Source: Bacteroidota bacterium
Lineage (GTDB): Bacteria > Bacteroidota > Bacteroidia > Chitinophagales > Chitinophagaceae
Length of the DNA: 26,332 nt
Reading direction: 5' to 3'
Assembly (NCBI GenBank): GCA_026391115.1
Contig: JAPLER010000155.1
Span: 1 to 26,332 of the forward strand
Made by a program: the position numbers and the translations under genes. The notes below the pieces were generated by a model. That model worked only from the letters and a program-made list of their open reading frames with translations, searched no databases and was not told where the DNA came from. Below are positions 7,623 to 18,031 of this stretch, in pieces. Within the stretch, counting starts at the first letter, position 1. The number at the start of each line of letters is the position of its first letter.

Positions 7623-9461
7623 ACTTCCACCTTTAGCAAATAGTTTATCAATTCTCTTTTCAACATCTATATTTTTTTCCAAAATAGGTGCGTGATGAGG
7701 TTTTATTCTTGCATCAATAATTAAACTTCCATTGCAACCCCAGTGTTTATTTTCAACAAATTCATCAACTCCATAAATATCATTTGCAGGATTGCAACGA
7801 GTGAATGTTACCCAGAGAAAATTATTCAAAGTAGCAGCAGTAAAACTTGCATCATCACAGAGAACTATAATAGCAAGTGGTGAATAGCTAGTAGCAAGTG
7901 AATTTGATTGTTGAAGTATGGAGTTTGATAATTGATGGCTTAACTCTTCTGCTATGTTTTGGCTTATCACTTTTGACTTTTGACTTTGAATTGCAATTAC
8001 TCCTGGCATACACAATTGTGCATTCTCAAAACCTCTTAATTCTTTTAGTTCTTGTGGTACTTCTCTGCATAATTCTCTTAATTTATTACCATAAGCAGCA
8101 AATACAACCTTGCTTCCTGTGTTCAATCCATCTCCACTGTAATCTAAAGTATCAATTGTTGTTTTTGTATAAAAATGAACATCTCTCCTCAAATCAATTC
8201 TTTCTAAAACATACTAAAAATATGCTTGAATATTGTGTGTTGAAAGTTGATTGGTTTCATCAGCTGTTATGAATAAAAACTTGGCTAAGCTTAGCTGCCC
8301 AGTTCCTAAAATATGGTTGGCGATTGTGAGAATTTCAGCAGGTTGTTTTGTTTGAGCATAAGGTGTGTAACGCTCACTACCAATGGCAAGTAGCAATGGA
8401 TGCACACCAGCAGCATCAACAGCATTTACTTCTTTTAATCCAGGAATTTCTTGTGGAATTGCATCGCCAGTAAGTTCATGAATAAGATTGCCAAAACTTG
8501 TATCTTCCTGTGGTGGACGGCCAACAACAGTAAAAGCCCAAATAGCATCTTTTTTTGCATATACTTTATGCACTTTCATTACAGGAAATTGGTGTTGTAA
8601 ACTATAATATCCTAAGTGATCACCAAAAGGTCCTTCTGGTTTATTTTCATTTGGATAGACTTCGCCAGTAATTACAAAATCAGCATCGCTGCTAATGCAA
8701 AATCCATCATCATAAAAGTAACGAAACCTTCTGCCACCAATCACTCCTGCAAAAGTCATTTCACTAATTCCTTCTGGCAAGGGCATTACAGCAGAAAGTG
8801 AATGTGATGGTGGCCCACCAACAAAACAACTAACCTTCAAAGGAAACCCTTTTTTGTTTGCTTTAGTCTGGTGCACACCAATTCCACGATGCAATTGATA
8901 GTGCAAACCAATTTCTTTATTCAACTCATAATCGTTACCTGTTAATTGAATTCTATACATTCCCAAATTTGATTTCATAATTCCTGGGGCATCTATATCT
9001 TCTGTATAAACTTGGGGTAATGTAACAAATGCTCCTCCATCTTTTTGCCAATGTTGAATCAATGGTAAATCTGATATTTTTATTTCTTCGTATAAAATGG
9101 GTTTTCTAATAGGATTTTTTAGTGGTAAGGCTTTTAATGCTGCAAGCCCTGTTGTAAAATTATCAATAGGATGTTTAATTGCTTCAATTGGATTACCCTT
9201 TAACTCAATCAATTTTTGAACTTGTGTAAATGTTTTTTTGAAGATAAATTTACTTCTTTCTACAGTACCAAATATGTTAGATGCTGCTCTAAATTTTGAA
9301 CCTTTAACATTCTCAAATAAAATAGCTGGGCCACCAGCTTCATAAACTCTTAAATAGATAGCAGCCATTTCTAAATAAGGGTCTACTTCTTCTTTAACAC
9401 GAATAAGATGATTATTTTTTTCGAGGTCAAGCAAACATTGTTCAAGTGAAGAATAGTTCAT
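7602..9461 (-). pseudogene. ubiD: UbiD-family prenylated-FMN decarboxylase, interrupted by an amber codon
   Basis: UbiD enzymes remove the carboxylate of aromatic or polyprenyl-benzoate substrates using prenyl-FMN, in quinone synthesis. The gene starts at 9461 (MNYSSLEQCLLDLEKN). Hallmarks are visible: the central PEGPFGDHLGYYS, ITADE, then after the stop RRDVHFYTKTTIDTLDYSG, NNFLWVTFTRCNP, HWGCNGSLIIDARIKPHHAP and the C-terminal KGGSLAG. Codon 416 is TAG (8214-8216), and the same frame continues YVLERIDLRRDVHFY without any shift; relatives have Gln or another residue here, so CAG to TAG is likely. The 415-aa product would lack the C-terminal third. The segment encoding about 8005-7865 (QSQKSKVISQ to SYSPLAII) is built of low-complexity words otherwise typical of intergenic DNA. 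Confidence 0.9.
8214..8216 (-). other. Premature TAG codon in ubiD
   Basis: The minus-strand frame reads THNIQAYF, TAG, YVLERIDLRRD. Both sides align to UbiD in one continuous frame, so this is a single-base nonsense change rather than a deletion. TAG also ends other genes here (the prfC remnant and the Crp-type gene), so it is a real stop. Confidence 0.85.
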
Positions 9462-9617
9462 TACGCAAAGAAAAACAGTTTAGAATTTACAGCAATGACA
9501 TTATGTTTCGGGATTGGGATTTACTTTGAATAAGCAAACTATAATTGCTTGTATTTATTACTTATTTGAAATTCTAGTACAGAGTTTATGAAAAATATAT
9601 CACCAAATTCAACTTTT

Positions 9618-11901
9618 TTATGCCGAATTTCTTCCAGCATTAATAATTCCAAACGAACAACGCATTACTAATTTTTCGTAACCTTGTTTAACAGTTGAAT
9701 CAATATTGCCATCTTCCATTTCTCTAATTTTTATTAAAGCATATTGTTGAATACTGGTTAATGGCAGCACAATTCGTTCACGCATTTTGATAGACATTTG
9801 GTCAACAGAATAATTTTCCATCAATGTTTTCTTGTCTGATAATTTTAAGATATAAGTTTTGGTAAGTTCATATTCTTCAAAAATCATTGTCCAAATTTCG
9901 CCATATTGTGGATGTGTTTTTAAATAAGCAGTTAATGGAAAATAGCATTTCATCATTGCCATTTCACAGTTATCAAGTAATGTCCTAAAGAATAAAGATT
10001 GATTATAAATATCTTTTACTTCATTCCATTTACCTATTGCTTCAATGGCTTGTAATGCACTGCCAACACCATAATAGCCAGTAACGTTTTGTTTCAATTG
10101 GCTCCAAGCACCAACAAAAGGAATAGCTCTTAAATCGCCTAAAGTTAATGTGCTTCCAGCACCTCTTTTTGCAGGACGAGAGCCAATATTAGTTTCTGTA
10201 TAAAATCTTAATGGACTTGCATGTTGCAAATATTCAACAAAGTATGGATGATTTTTTAATGTATTATAAGATTCCAAACTAATCTCTGAAAGTTGCATAA
10301 TCATTGCTTCTTGCTCGTGTGTAAAGCTAGCTTGCTTGTTGTTGAACAAAGTACTTGTATGGTTAATTGAATTTCTTTATTTGATATTTTGTTTCCTAAT
10401 GAAGCATAAAACTTATGTGTTTTGCCACCACCACGAGCAGGCGGACCTCCTCTCCCATCAAAAAAAACTATATCTATATTATATTGCTTGGATAAAGATG
10501 TAAGTTCTTCTTTGGCTTTATAAATGCTCCAGTTTGCCATTAAATAGCCACCATCTTTTGTGCCATCGCTAAAGCCTAGCATTACAGTTTGGGTGTTGCC
10601 TCGTTGTTGCAAATGTCTTTGATAGCAAGGGTTTTCATATAATACCTTCATCACATCAATTGCATTTTGCAAGTCGGTAATGGTCTCAAATAAAGGCACA
10701 ACATCAACGCTAATATTATTTGTTTTCGCACATACTTATAATGTAGCGATTGCAACCCATTTCACCATTCAGTCTTTGAATGTTCTCAATGGCATAAAAA
10801 GAGAGTAATGTTTCTTCAGCAAAAGGTTCTTCAATAGTCTCAAGCAATACAGGTTTATCAATTGAAAATAGAAATTGTACTTTATCTGTTTCACTAAAAC
10901 TATCATAATTACTTGGCAAAAAACAATACTGATTGTTTAAAGACTCAATCACTTTTGTGTGAATGGTGCTTTCTTGTCTAATGTCTAAACTGGCAAAGTG
11001 CAGTCCAAATGTTTCAACCTTATTTATTAAATCATCTACCAAATAAACAAACATACTATCGTGTTCATATATTAGCTGAAGTTTAATATTGGCAAGAGTT
11101 TTAAGCAACTCCTCTTTATTAAAATCTAAAGTGTATTCAGGAACATAAATATTTTTATACAACTTTTCTTCAAGCAATGAAAGAGCAACATCAATGTTCT
11201 TAAATGTTAATCTACGTTTCATTTTCACAACATCTAAATAATAACATTTAATAATGGCTGCACGCAAAGCATTGGCAACTTTAACAGTAATTTCTGCTGT
11301 TACAAAAGGGTTGCCATCTCTATCGCCACCTGGCCAAAAACCCATATTTAAAATACTATTATTTGTATTAAAACTATTGGGGTGAGATACCTTAAAATCA
11401 CTAATGATATTGCCAGCAGCATAATAAAAAACATTCTCTAAATACCAAACTAAACTAATAGCTTCATCATAGGGACTTGGCTTTTGTTTATTGAAGAATG
11501 GTGTACGTCCAAGTTGCTGTAAGTAGCTGTATATGTGCTTTTCATTGTTTTTTGCAATCGACTTTGAAAGATCATTGATGATACCCAAAACATTATCAGG
11601 ATAAAACTGAGTGGGGTGTGCAGTAAGCACCAATCTAACTTTAAAATCTTTCAACTTCTCATCAAGCTCGGCATCTTTTTTTTGCTCTTCAACAGCTAAG
11701 CTCAGTTGCTTTAAACTACCTGCTCCATCCATATCATTTAAGCCAGTAAAAGCAGCATCTTCTAATGCGTCAAATAATACAATTTGTCATGCCTGTTTTT
11801 TCAATTGTATGAAATGGAAGTGAGGTAAATAAGCTGTTGTAGAGTTGGAACTTAATTCCAACAAGGTTATTAAATTGCTGCAAACTTTTTGTATTAGTCA
11901 T
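9618..11901 (-). pseudogene. ppc: Phosphoenolpyruvate carboxylase with three internal deletions
   Basis: PEPC makes oxaloacetate from PEP and bicarbonate to replenish the TCA cycle. The start is set at 11901 (MTNTKSLQQFNNLVGIKFQLY). Recognisable blocks: VLTAHPTQ, GGDRDGNPFVT, ASLDIRQES, GFSDGTKDGGYLMANWS, FFDGRGGPPARGGGKTHKF, SPLRFY, GSRPAKR, AIPFVGAWSQ and the C-terminal AGRNSA at 9618. Three junctions break it. Near 11770-11788, EKTGM changes frame to QIVLFDALEDAAF (about 55-60 codons lost). Near 10705-10720, CNRYIISMC changes to VDVVPLFET (about 18-20 lost). Near 10340-10352, QLTIQ changes to TLFNNKQASF (about 27 lost, including the QTVSSNFG block). The span equals about 761 codons against roughly 860 in the family. 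No active enzyme is possible. Confidence 0.92.
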
Positions 11902-12040
11902 AAAATCATTTTGGGTTTGTAATAAACAGCAAGAAGCAGTTAGGTTGTGAAGATAGCAAGTTTTATTTTTACTGAAAATATTCACTTTGTCAATATTTTT
12001 ACAACTTAATAGACCTATTCCAAATTCCCATAGTTTTGCT

Positions 12041-12430
12041 ATGTTGAGAAAAGCAACCACCATATTATTCTTAACTGCATATTTATTTGCTACAACAGAG
12101 TTTTGTCAATTATTCAAATTGCCTGCTTTAATAAATCACTATGTAGAACATAAACAAGAAAATAAAGATTTAAGTATTTGGCAGTTTTTATGTATTCATT
12201 ATGCAAGTGGAGATGTTAAAGATGCTGACTATGATAAGGATATGAAGCTGCCTTTTAAAACACACGAAAACTGTTCAGTACAAATTTTGTGTATAGCTAC
12301 TCCCTCATCACTTTCATTCAATATTAAACCTGTTTATATAGAAACGGTTTCAAACTTATTTATTCCTCAAGATTTAGAATTTTCTTCTCTAAGTTTATCT
12401 AATATTTGGCAGCCTCCAAAGTTTAGTTAA
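12041..12430 (+). CDS. Small membrane-anchored protein preceding the metal-efflux genes
   Basis: 129 aa from ATG at 12041, with an N-terminal hydrophobic segment (LRKATTILFLTAYLFATTEF) serving as signal peptide or anchor. The middle is a distinctive block: FKLPALINHYVEHKQENKDLSIWQFLCIHYASGDVKDADYDKDMKLPFK, read as two overlapping conserved motifs; I recall similar proteins upstream of RND metal-efflux genes in Bacteroidota, but no function is established. It has three to four cysteines (C at HENC and ILC) and several His/Asp residues that could bind metal, which is speculation. It is 74 bp upstream of the RND gene in the same direction, with a small hairpin between. A TAGTTTTG sits at 12031-12038, too close to the ATG to be used confidently as its promoter. 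Confidence 0.75.
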   Translation: MLRKATTILFLTAYLFATTEFCQLFKLPALINHYVEHKQENKDLSIWQFLCIHYASGDVKDADYDKDMKLPFKTHENCSVQILCIATPSSLSFNIKPVYIETVSNLFIPQDLEFSSLSLSNIWQPPKFS

Positions 12431-12462
12431 TTATAACCATTTCAAGTTTTATTAACTTTTTT

Positions 12463-12486
12463 GTGCTTAAGATTTAGGCACATTTT
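12463..12486 (+). promoter_or_regulatory. Possible hairpin/attenuator before the RND gene
   Basis: GTGCTTAA (12463-12470), a GAT loop and TTAGGCAC (12474-12481) form an 8-bp stem with one wobble pair, followed by ATTTT. It lies between the small protein and the RND fusion and might reduce read-through. Weak, short tail. Confidence 0.3.
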
Positions 12487-12504
12487 AACTCATATATATT
12501 TTTT

Positions 12505-15500
12505 ATGCTGAATAAAATTATTGGGTTTGCTATACGCAGCAAACTCATTATTGGGCTATTTATTATTGCCCTAATTGGTTATGGCACTTATCAAGCTACA
12601 CAATTACCAATAGATGCTGTGCCAGATATTACCAACAATCAAGTACAAATAATTACTGTTGCTCCATCTTTTGGTGCAACAGATATTGAAAGACTAGTTA
12701 CTTTTCCTATAGAGCAAGCCAATAGCAATATTGCAGGAACAAAAGAAATAAGAAGTTTTTCTAGATTTGGATTATCGCTTGTAACTATTGTTTTTGAAGA
12801 TGCAACAGATATTTATCTTGCAAGACAACAAGTATCTGAACGATTACAAAAAGTACAAACCGAAATTCCTAAAGGGATAGGAGTTCCCGAACTTGGCCCT
12901 ATTACAACAGGACTTGGAGAAATATATCAGTATGTTGTAAAACCTAAAAAAGGTTACGAAAAAAAATATGACGAAAGTGAGTTAAGAACCATACAAGACT
13001 GGATTGTTCGCAGACAATTACTAGGAGTAAAAGGTGTGGCAGAAGTAAGCAGTTTTGGAGGAAAACTTAAACAGTATTCTATAGAATTAATGCCAGAGAA
13101 ATTGGCTTCTTACAATATTACTATCAACGATGTATTTAATGCAGTTGAAAATAATAATCAAAATACTGGCGGAGCTTACATTGAAAAAAATGCAAGCGTT
13201 TTATACATTAGAACAGAAGGATTAGTAAGTAATATTGATGATTTGAATAATATTGTTATTAAAACCCAAACATCTGGAAATCCTTTATTCATAAGAGATG
13301 TAGCCAATGTTACTACAGGATTTGCTACAAGATATGGTGCAATGTGTTATAATGATAATGGCGAAGTTGCAGGTGCAATTGTGATGATGTTAAAAGGAGC
13401 AAACAGCAGCCTAGTTATTAAAGATGTAAAAGAAAGAATTGAGCAAATCAAAAAGTCGCTGCCAGAAGGAGTGGAAATTGAACCTTTCTTAGATAGAACT
13501 AAAATGGTAAACAATGCAATTGGTACTGTTGAAAAAAATTTACTAGAAGGTGCGTTAATTGTGATGTTTGTTCTGGTCTTATTCTTGGGCAATTTTAGAG
13601 CTGGATTACTGGTAGCATCTGTAATTCCATTAGCAATGCTATTTGCAATAATTATGATGAATTGGTTTGGCGTAAGTGGAAACTTAATGAGCCTTGGTGC
13701 TTTAGATTTTGGACTTATAGTCGATGGTGCTGTTATTATTGTAGAAGCAGTAATGCACGGTTTACATCACAATAAAAAATTGGGCATTGATGCTAAAGCC
13801 ACACAATTACAAATGGATGAAATGGTTTACACCTCTTCTAGTAAAATGATGAATAGTGCTGTATTTGGGCAAATAATTATTCTAGTTGTGTACTTGCCAA
13901 TTTTTACTTTACAAGGTATAGAAGGAAAAATGTTTAAACCAATGGCACAAACTGTTGCTTTTGCTTTACTTGGTGCATTCATTCTTTCACTAACCTATAT
14001 ACCTATGATGAGTAGTGTTTTTTTAAGTAAAAAAATCAATCATCGTCCATCTTTATCTGATAAATTAATGACGCAAATTGAGAACTTTTACAGTAAAAGT
14101 TTGTCAAAGGTTCTACAGTTTCCAAGGCTTGTAATTGGCAGTGTACTTGGCTTATTTTTCGTTGCAATTATTATTCTTACTACTCTAGGTGGTGAATTTA
14201 TACCTACACTTGAGGAAGGCGATTTTGCAGTAGATACAAGGGTTTTGAGTGGCAGTAGTTTATCTACAACTATTGAAAACACGCAAAAAGCAGCTCACAT
14301 TTTGAAGACTAAATTTCCTGAGGTGGAGAAGGTTGTTACAAAAATTGGAAGTGGAGAAGTGCCAACAGACCCAATGCCAATGGATGCAGCAGATATGATG
14401 GTTATTTTAAAAGATAAACACGGGTGGACTAGTGCTTCAACATTTAATGAGTTGAGCGAAAAAATGAATACTGCTTTACAAGATATTCCAGGCTTAAGTG
14501 TGGGTTTTCAATTTCCTGTACAAATGCGTTTTAATGAGCTAATGACAGGAGCAAGACAAGATGTTGTTTGCAAAATATTTGGAGAAAACTTAGATAGTTT
14601 AGCATATTATGCAAGCCAATTAGGAAGCATTGTAAATACTGTTTCTGGTACAAAAAACTTATATGTAGAGCCAATTACAGGATTGCCTCAAATTGTAATT
14701 GCATACAATAGAAACACAATGGCTCAATATGGTGTAAACATTGCTGATGTTAACAGGATTATAAATACCGCTTTTGCTGGTCAAACTACAGGAATGATTT
14801 ATGAAGGAGAGAAAAGATTTGATATTGTTGTGCGAATTGCAGCTCAATCAAAGCAAAACATAGAAGATGTAAGAAATTTATTGATACCAACGCCACAAGG
14901 CACACAAGTGCCATTATATCAATTTGCAAATATTGAAATCAAAGATGGTCCTAATCAAATTCAAAGGGAAGATGCCAAACGTAGAATTGTTATTGGATTT
15001 AATATTAGTGGCAGAGATGTTCAAAGTATAGTTAAAGAATTACAAGAAAAAGTTGAAAAGCAAGTTAAGTTCTCGGCTGGATATTATGTGAATTATGGTG
15101 GTGCATTTGAAAATTTGAATGCAGCCAAAGAACGTTTATCTATTGCAGTTCCTGTTTCACTTTTATTAATTTTTGTATTATTATATTTTGCTTTTAAATC
15201 TATGAAGCAAGGATTGCTTATCTACACTGCTATTCCATTATCTGCAATTGGAGGCATTTTATTTTTAGCATTACGTTCAATGCCCTTTAGCATTAGTGCA
15301 GGTGTAGGTTTTATTGCATTATTTGGCGTAGCAGTTTTAAATGGAATTGTTTTAGTGGCAGAGTTTAATAGAATTAAACACGATGGAGAAACCAATATTG
15401 CTAACATAGTTTTAAAAGGAACTAAGCTAAGATTAAGACCTGTGTTTATGACTGCTTTTGTAGCATCGCTTGGTTTTTTGCCTATGGCAATAAGCAATGG

Positions 15501-16863
15501 TGCAGGTGCAGAAGTACAAAGACCTTTGGCTACTGTAGTAATTGGAGGATTATTAATAGCAACATTTTTAACACTATATGTATTGCCCATCTTATATATT
15601 CTATTTGAAAATAAACCCAAAAAAATGAAGATTCAAATAAATGCAAAAACAGTAGTAGTTATACTAATAATATTATGTTCATATAGCAATCAACTTGTAG
15701 CACAAACACCAATTACTTTACAAGCAGCAATAGACTCATCTTTAAAAAATAACCAGACTATTAAAAACGAGAAGCTAAAAGCTACATATCAAAAAATGCT
15801 GGTATCAACCTTCCAAAATATAATGTCTACAAGCATTACAAGCGAGTTTGGGCAAATGAATAGTATTTATACAGACACTAAATTTAGCCTTTCGCAAACA
15901 TTAAGTTTGCCAAAAGTTTATACTGCTCAAAAGCAATTATTGCAACAAGAAGCTAATAGTGCATTTTTAAATATTGCTGTAAAAGAAACAGAATTAAAGT
16001 TGCAAGTCGAGAAGATATTTTATCAAATTTTGTACTTGCAAGAAAAGCAAGAATTACTATTAAAAGTAGACACTTTATTCAATAATTTTTTGCAAAGAGC
16101 AGAACAACGTTTTAAAGCTGGTGAAACTAATTTGCTTGAAAAAATTACTGCACAAAATCAAGTAGCACAAGTCAAAATACAATTGACAGAAATAAATGGT
16201 GCTATACAAATTGCCTTATTACAATTTCAATTATTATTAAATACATCGAAACAATTTGTTCCAGCTGCAACTTTTTTTCAAAATTTTTTTATAAAAAATA
16301 CAGATAGCATAAACCTTGAAAGTCATCCACTTACTCAAGCAACTTTACAAGAAAAACAAGTTCTAAAAGCAAATCTTGCAGTAGAGAAAAACAAACTATT
16401 GCCAGATTTTACATTAGGCATTAGCAATACAAGCATAAGAGGTGTTGGTGCAGATGAAAAAATATATTCAGGCAATTTTAGATTTAATGCTGCTCAAGTA
16501 GGTGTTGCAATTCCTATTTTTAATAAAGCCATAAAAAGTAAAATCGCGGCTACAGAATTTGCCAATAAAATTGCAGAAAGCAATTATGATATGGTTGTAC
16601 AAAATTTAACCTTATCATATAATACTTATAAAATACAGCAAACGCAATATTTACAAACAGTAGAGTATCTAAAGTCAAATACTTTGCCTTTGGCTAAACA
16701 AACAATTGAAACTGCCAATAAACAATTTCAAAATGGAGTTATTAATTATTTAGAATGGGTACAATTGATACATCAGAACATTACCATTCAAAACGAATAT
16801 ATAGATGCCATTAAAAATTATAACGAGGCCAGTATTCAATTGCACTATTTCACTTCAAAATAA
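12505..16863 (+). CDS. Heavy-metal efflux RND permease (CzcA type) fused to a TolC-like outer-membrane factor
   Basis: 1452-aa open frame. Residues 1-1040 are a complete HME-RND proton/metal antiporter: first membrane helix at about 13-31, the two large periplasmic loops, two sets of helices, and the signature DFGLIVDGAVIIVE at 401-414, which is the divalent-cation (Zn/Co/Cd/Ni) type rather than the Cu/Ag type. GVGFIALFGVAVLNGIVLV near 933 is the second repeat. Residues 1041-1452 are an OMF (TolC-like) with coiled-coil helices, beginning at an in-frame Met (nt 15625) that opens a signal-peptide-like stretch ending LVAQ-TP. Such fusions are common in Bacteroidota. Whether the OMF part is released by cleavage at that segment, or made from the internal start, cannot be seen. 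The adaptor gene follows 7 nt downstream, making a tripartite exporter. Confidence 0.93.
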   Translation: MLNKIIGFAIRSKLIIGLFIIALIGYGTYQATQLPIDAVPDITNNQVQIITVAPSFGATDIERLVTFPIEQANSNIAGTKEIRSFSRFGLSLVTIVFEDATDIYLARQQVSERLQKVQTEIPKGIGVPELGPITTGLGEIYQYVVKPKKGYEKKYDESELRTIQDWIVRRQLLGVKGVAEVSSFGGKLKQYSIELMPEKLASYNITINDVFNAVENNNQNTGGAYIEKNASVLYIRTEGLVSNIDDLNNIVIKTQTSGNPLFIRDVANVTTGFATRYGAMCYNDNGEVAGAIVMMLKGANSSLVIKDVKERIEQIKKSLPEGVEIEPFLDRTKMVNNAIGTVEKNLLEGALIVMFVLVLFLGNFRAGLLVASVIPLAMLFAIIMMNWFGVSGNLMSLGALDFGLIVDGAVIIVEAVMHGLHHNKKLGIDAKATQLQMDEMVYTSSSKMMNSAVFGQIIILVVYLPIFTLQGIEGKMFKPMAQTVAFALLGAFILSLTYIPMMSSVFLSKKINHRPSLSDKLMTQIENFYSKSLSKVLQFPRLVIGSVLGLFFVAIIILTTLGGEFIPTLEEGDFAVDTRVLSGSSLSTTIENTQKAAHILKTKFPEVEKVVTKIGSGEVPTDPMPMDAADMMVILKDKHGWTSASTFNELSEKMNTALQDIPGLSVGFQFPVQMRFNELMTGARQDVVCKIFGENLDSLAYYASQLGSIVNTVSGTKNLYVEPITGLPQIVIAYNRNTMAQYGVNIADVNRIINTAFAGQTTGMIYEGEKRFDIVVRIAAQSKQNIEDVRNLLIPTPQGTQVPLYQFANIEIKDGPNQIQREDAKRRIVIGFNISGRDVQSIVKELQEKVEKQVKFSAGYYVNYGGAFENLNAAKERLSIAVPVSLLLIFVLLYFAFKSMKQGLLIYTAIPLSAIGGILFLALRSMPFSISAGVGFIALFGVAVLNGIVLVAEFNRIKHDGETNIANIVLKGTKLRLRPVFMTAFVASLGFLPMAISNGAGAEVQRPLATVVIGGLLIATFLTLYVLPILYILFENKPKKMKIQINAKTVVVILIILCSYSNQLVAQTPITLQAAIDSSLKNNQTIKNEKLKATYQKMLVSTFQNIMSTSITSEFGQMNSIYTDTKFSLSQTLSLPKVYTAQKQLLQQEANSAFLNIAVKETELKLQVEKIFYQILYLQEKQELLLKVDTLFNNFLQRAEQRFKAGETNLLEKITAQNQVAQVKIQLTEINGAIQIALLQFQLLLNTSKQFVPAATFFQNFFIKNTDSINLESHPLTQATLQEKQVLKANLAVEKNKLLPDFTLGISNTSIRGVGADEKIYSGNFRFNAAQVGVAIPIFNKAIKSKIAATEFANKIAESNYDMVVQNLTLSYNTYKIQQTQYLQTVEYLKSNTLPLAKQTIETANKQFQNGVINYLEWVQLIHQNITIQNEYIDAIKNYNEASIQLHYFTSK

Positions 16864-16870
16864 ATTATCA

Positions 16871-17998
16871 ATGAAAAAAATATTTATAATAATAGCACTG
16901 TCTATCATTTTTGCTTCTTGCAAAAACAAGATTAAACCTAATGAAACAAATAGTACAAAAGAAACAAATATCATTACATTAACACCAGCACAATTTAAAA
17001 ATGCAGGTATAGAAACTGGTCAATTGCAACAAAAATCTTTATCAACTATTTTAAAAGTAAATGGCAAAATAGATGTTCCTCCTCAAAATATGGTTTCAAT
17101 AAGTGTTCCTTTGGGTGGCTATTTAAAAACAACAAAACTATTACCAGGAATGCACGTAAGTAAAGGAGAAGTAATTGGAGTTGTAGAAGATCAACTTTAT
17201 ATACAACTACAACAAGATTATTTAACTGCAAAAGCAAAGCTACAATATGCACAACAAGATTATGAAAGACAAAAAGAACTAAACACAACCAAAGCTAATA
17301 GCGACAGGGTTTTTCAGCAAGCTACAGTCGAATTAAAGTCTCTAGAAATTGTAATAAGTGCATTGTCTGAAAAATTAAAACTAGTTGGTTTAAATGTTGC
17401 ATCAATTAGCACTTCTAATATTTCAAGAAGCATTAATATTTATGCTCCTATAAATGGCTTTGTAACTAAAGTAAATGTAAATATTGGCAAGTATGTATCT
17501 CCAACAGATGTGCTGTTTGAACTAGTAAATCCATCTGATATTCATTTGGCTTTAAAAATTTATGAAAAAGATTTAGATAAACTTTTTATTGGACAAAAAC
17601 TAGTAGCATTTACCAATAACAATACTGCAAAAAAACATACTTGTGAAATTTTATTAATTGGTAAAGATTTAACAACAGAACGCAGTACAGATGTGCATTG
17701 CCACTTTGAAGATTATGACAAAACACTTATACCTGGAACTTATATGAATGCAGAAATTGAAGTAAAAAGTAATAACACTTTAGCATTAAATGAAGATGCC
17801 ATTGTAAGGTTCGAAGCAAAGCAATACATTTTCTTAAGCAATAAAGAAAATAGCTTTGAAATGACTGAAGTTGAAACTGGCACTACAGAAAATGGATTTA
17901 CAGAAATAAAAAATGCAAATAACTTTATAAATAAAAATATTGTTACTAAGGGTGCATATAATTTATTAATGAGTTTTAAAAATAAGAGTGAAGAATAA
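16871..17998 (+). CDS. RND periplasmic adaptor lipoprotein (HlyD/CzcB family)
   Basis: 375 aa from the ATG at 16871, chosen because it begins a signal peptide with lipobox (SIIFASC, Cys17); the frame is open upstream but without such a signal. The protein shows the adaptor layout: beta-barrel and lipoyl halves (GGYLKTTKLLPGMHVSKGEVIGVVED, about 75-100), an alpha-helical hairpin (YIQLQQDYLTAKAKLQYAQQDYERQKELN, then the return helix), the second lipoyl half (IYAPINGFVTKVNVNIGKYV) and membrane-proximal domain. It bridges the RND pump and outer-membrane factor encoded just upstream, so together they export metal from periplasm or cytoplasm. The Crp-type regulator begins 33 nt after its stop and may share the transcript. 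Confidence 0.9.
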   Translation: MKKIFIIIALSIIFASCKNKIKPNETNSTKETNIITLTPAQFKNAGIETGQLQQKSLSTILKVNGKIDVPPQNMVSISVPLGGYLKTTKLLPGMHVSKGEVIGVVEDQLYIQLQQDYLTAKAKLQYAQQDYERQKELNTTKANSDRVFQQATVELKSLEIVISALSEKLKLVGLNVASISTSNISRSINIYAPINGFVTKVNVNIGKYVSPTDVLFELVNPSDIHLALKIYEKDLDKLFIGQKLVAFTNNNTAKKHTCEILLIGKDLTTERSTDVHCHFEDYDKTLIPGTYMNAEIEVKSNNTLALNEDAIVRFEAKQYIFLSNKENSFEMTEVETGTTENGFTEIKNANNFINKNIVTKGAYNLLMSFKNKSEE

Positions 17999-18031
17999 TT
18001 AAAGGATATATTTACTTAAATACAAAGTGTA

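Noticed and set aside
779..8216. Stop-codon reassignment (TGA or TAG read as an amino acid)
   Set aside because: Other genes in the window end in TGA or TAG at family-appropriate positions, and most conserved genes have no internal stops.
10340..11790. Introns or inserted elements explaining the ppc breaks
   Set aside because: Sequence is lost rather than gained at each break; the whole locus is about 100 codons short.
11987..12004. Third Crp-type operator (TTGTCAATATTTTTACAA) before the metal-efflux genes
   Set aside because: Imperfect palindrome with two mismatched pairs, no TGTGA half-site, and spacing to the next -7-like box differs from the other two by about 6 nt.
12031..12038. TAGTTTTG as the promoter of the small protein at 12041
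   Set aside because: It ends 2 nt before the ATG, so transcription would begin within the gene; probably chance in A/T-rich DNA.
12505..16863. RND-OMF fusion as another deletion artefact
   Set aside because: Both halves are complete, with the second starting at its own signal-like segment, and such fusions are familiar in Bacteroidota.
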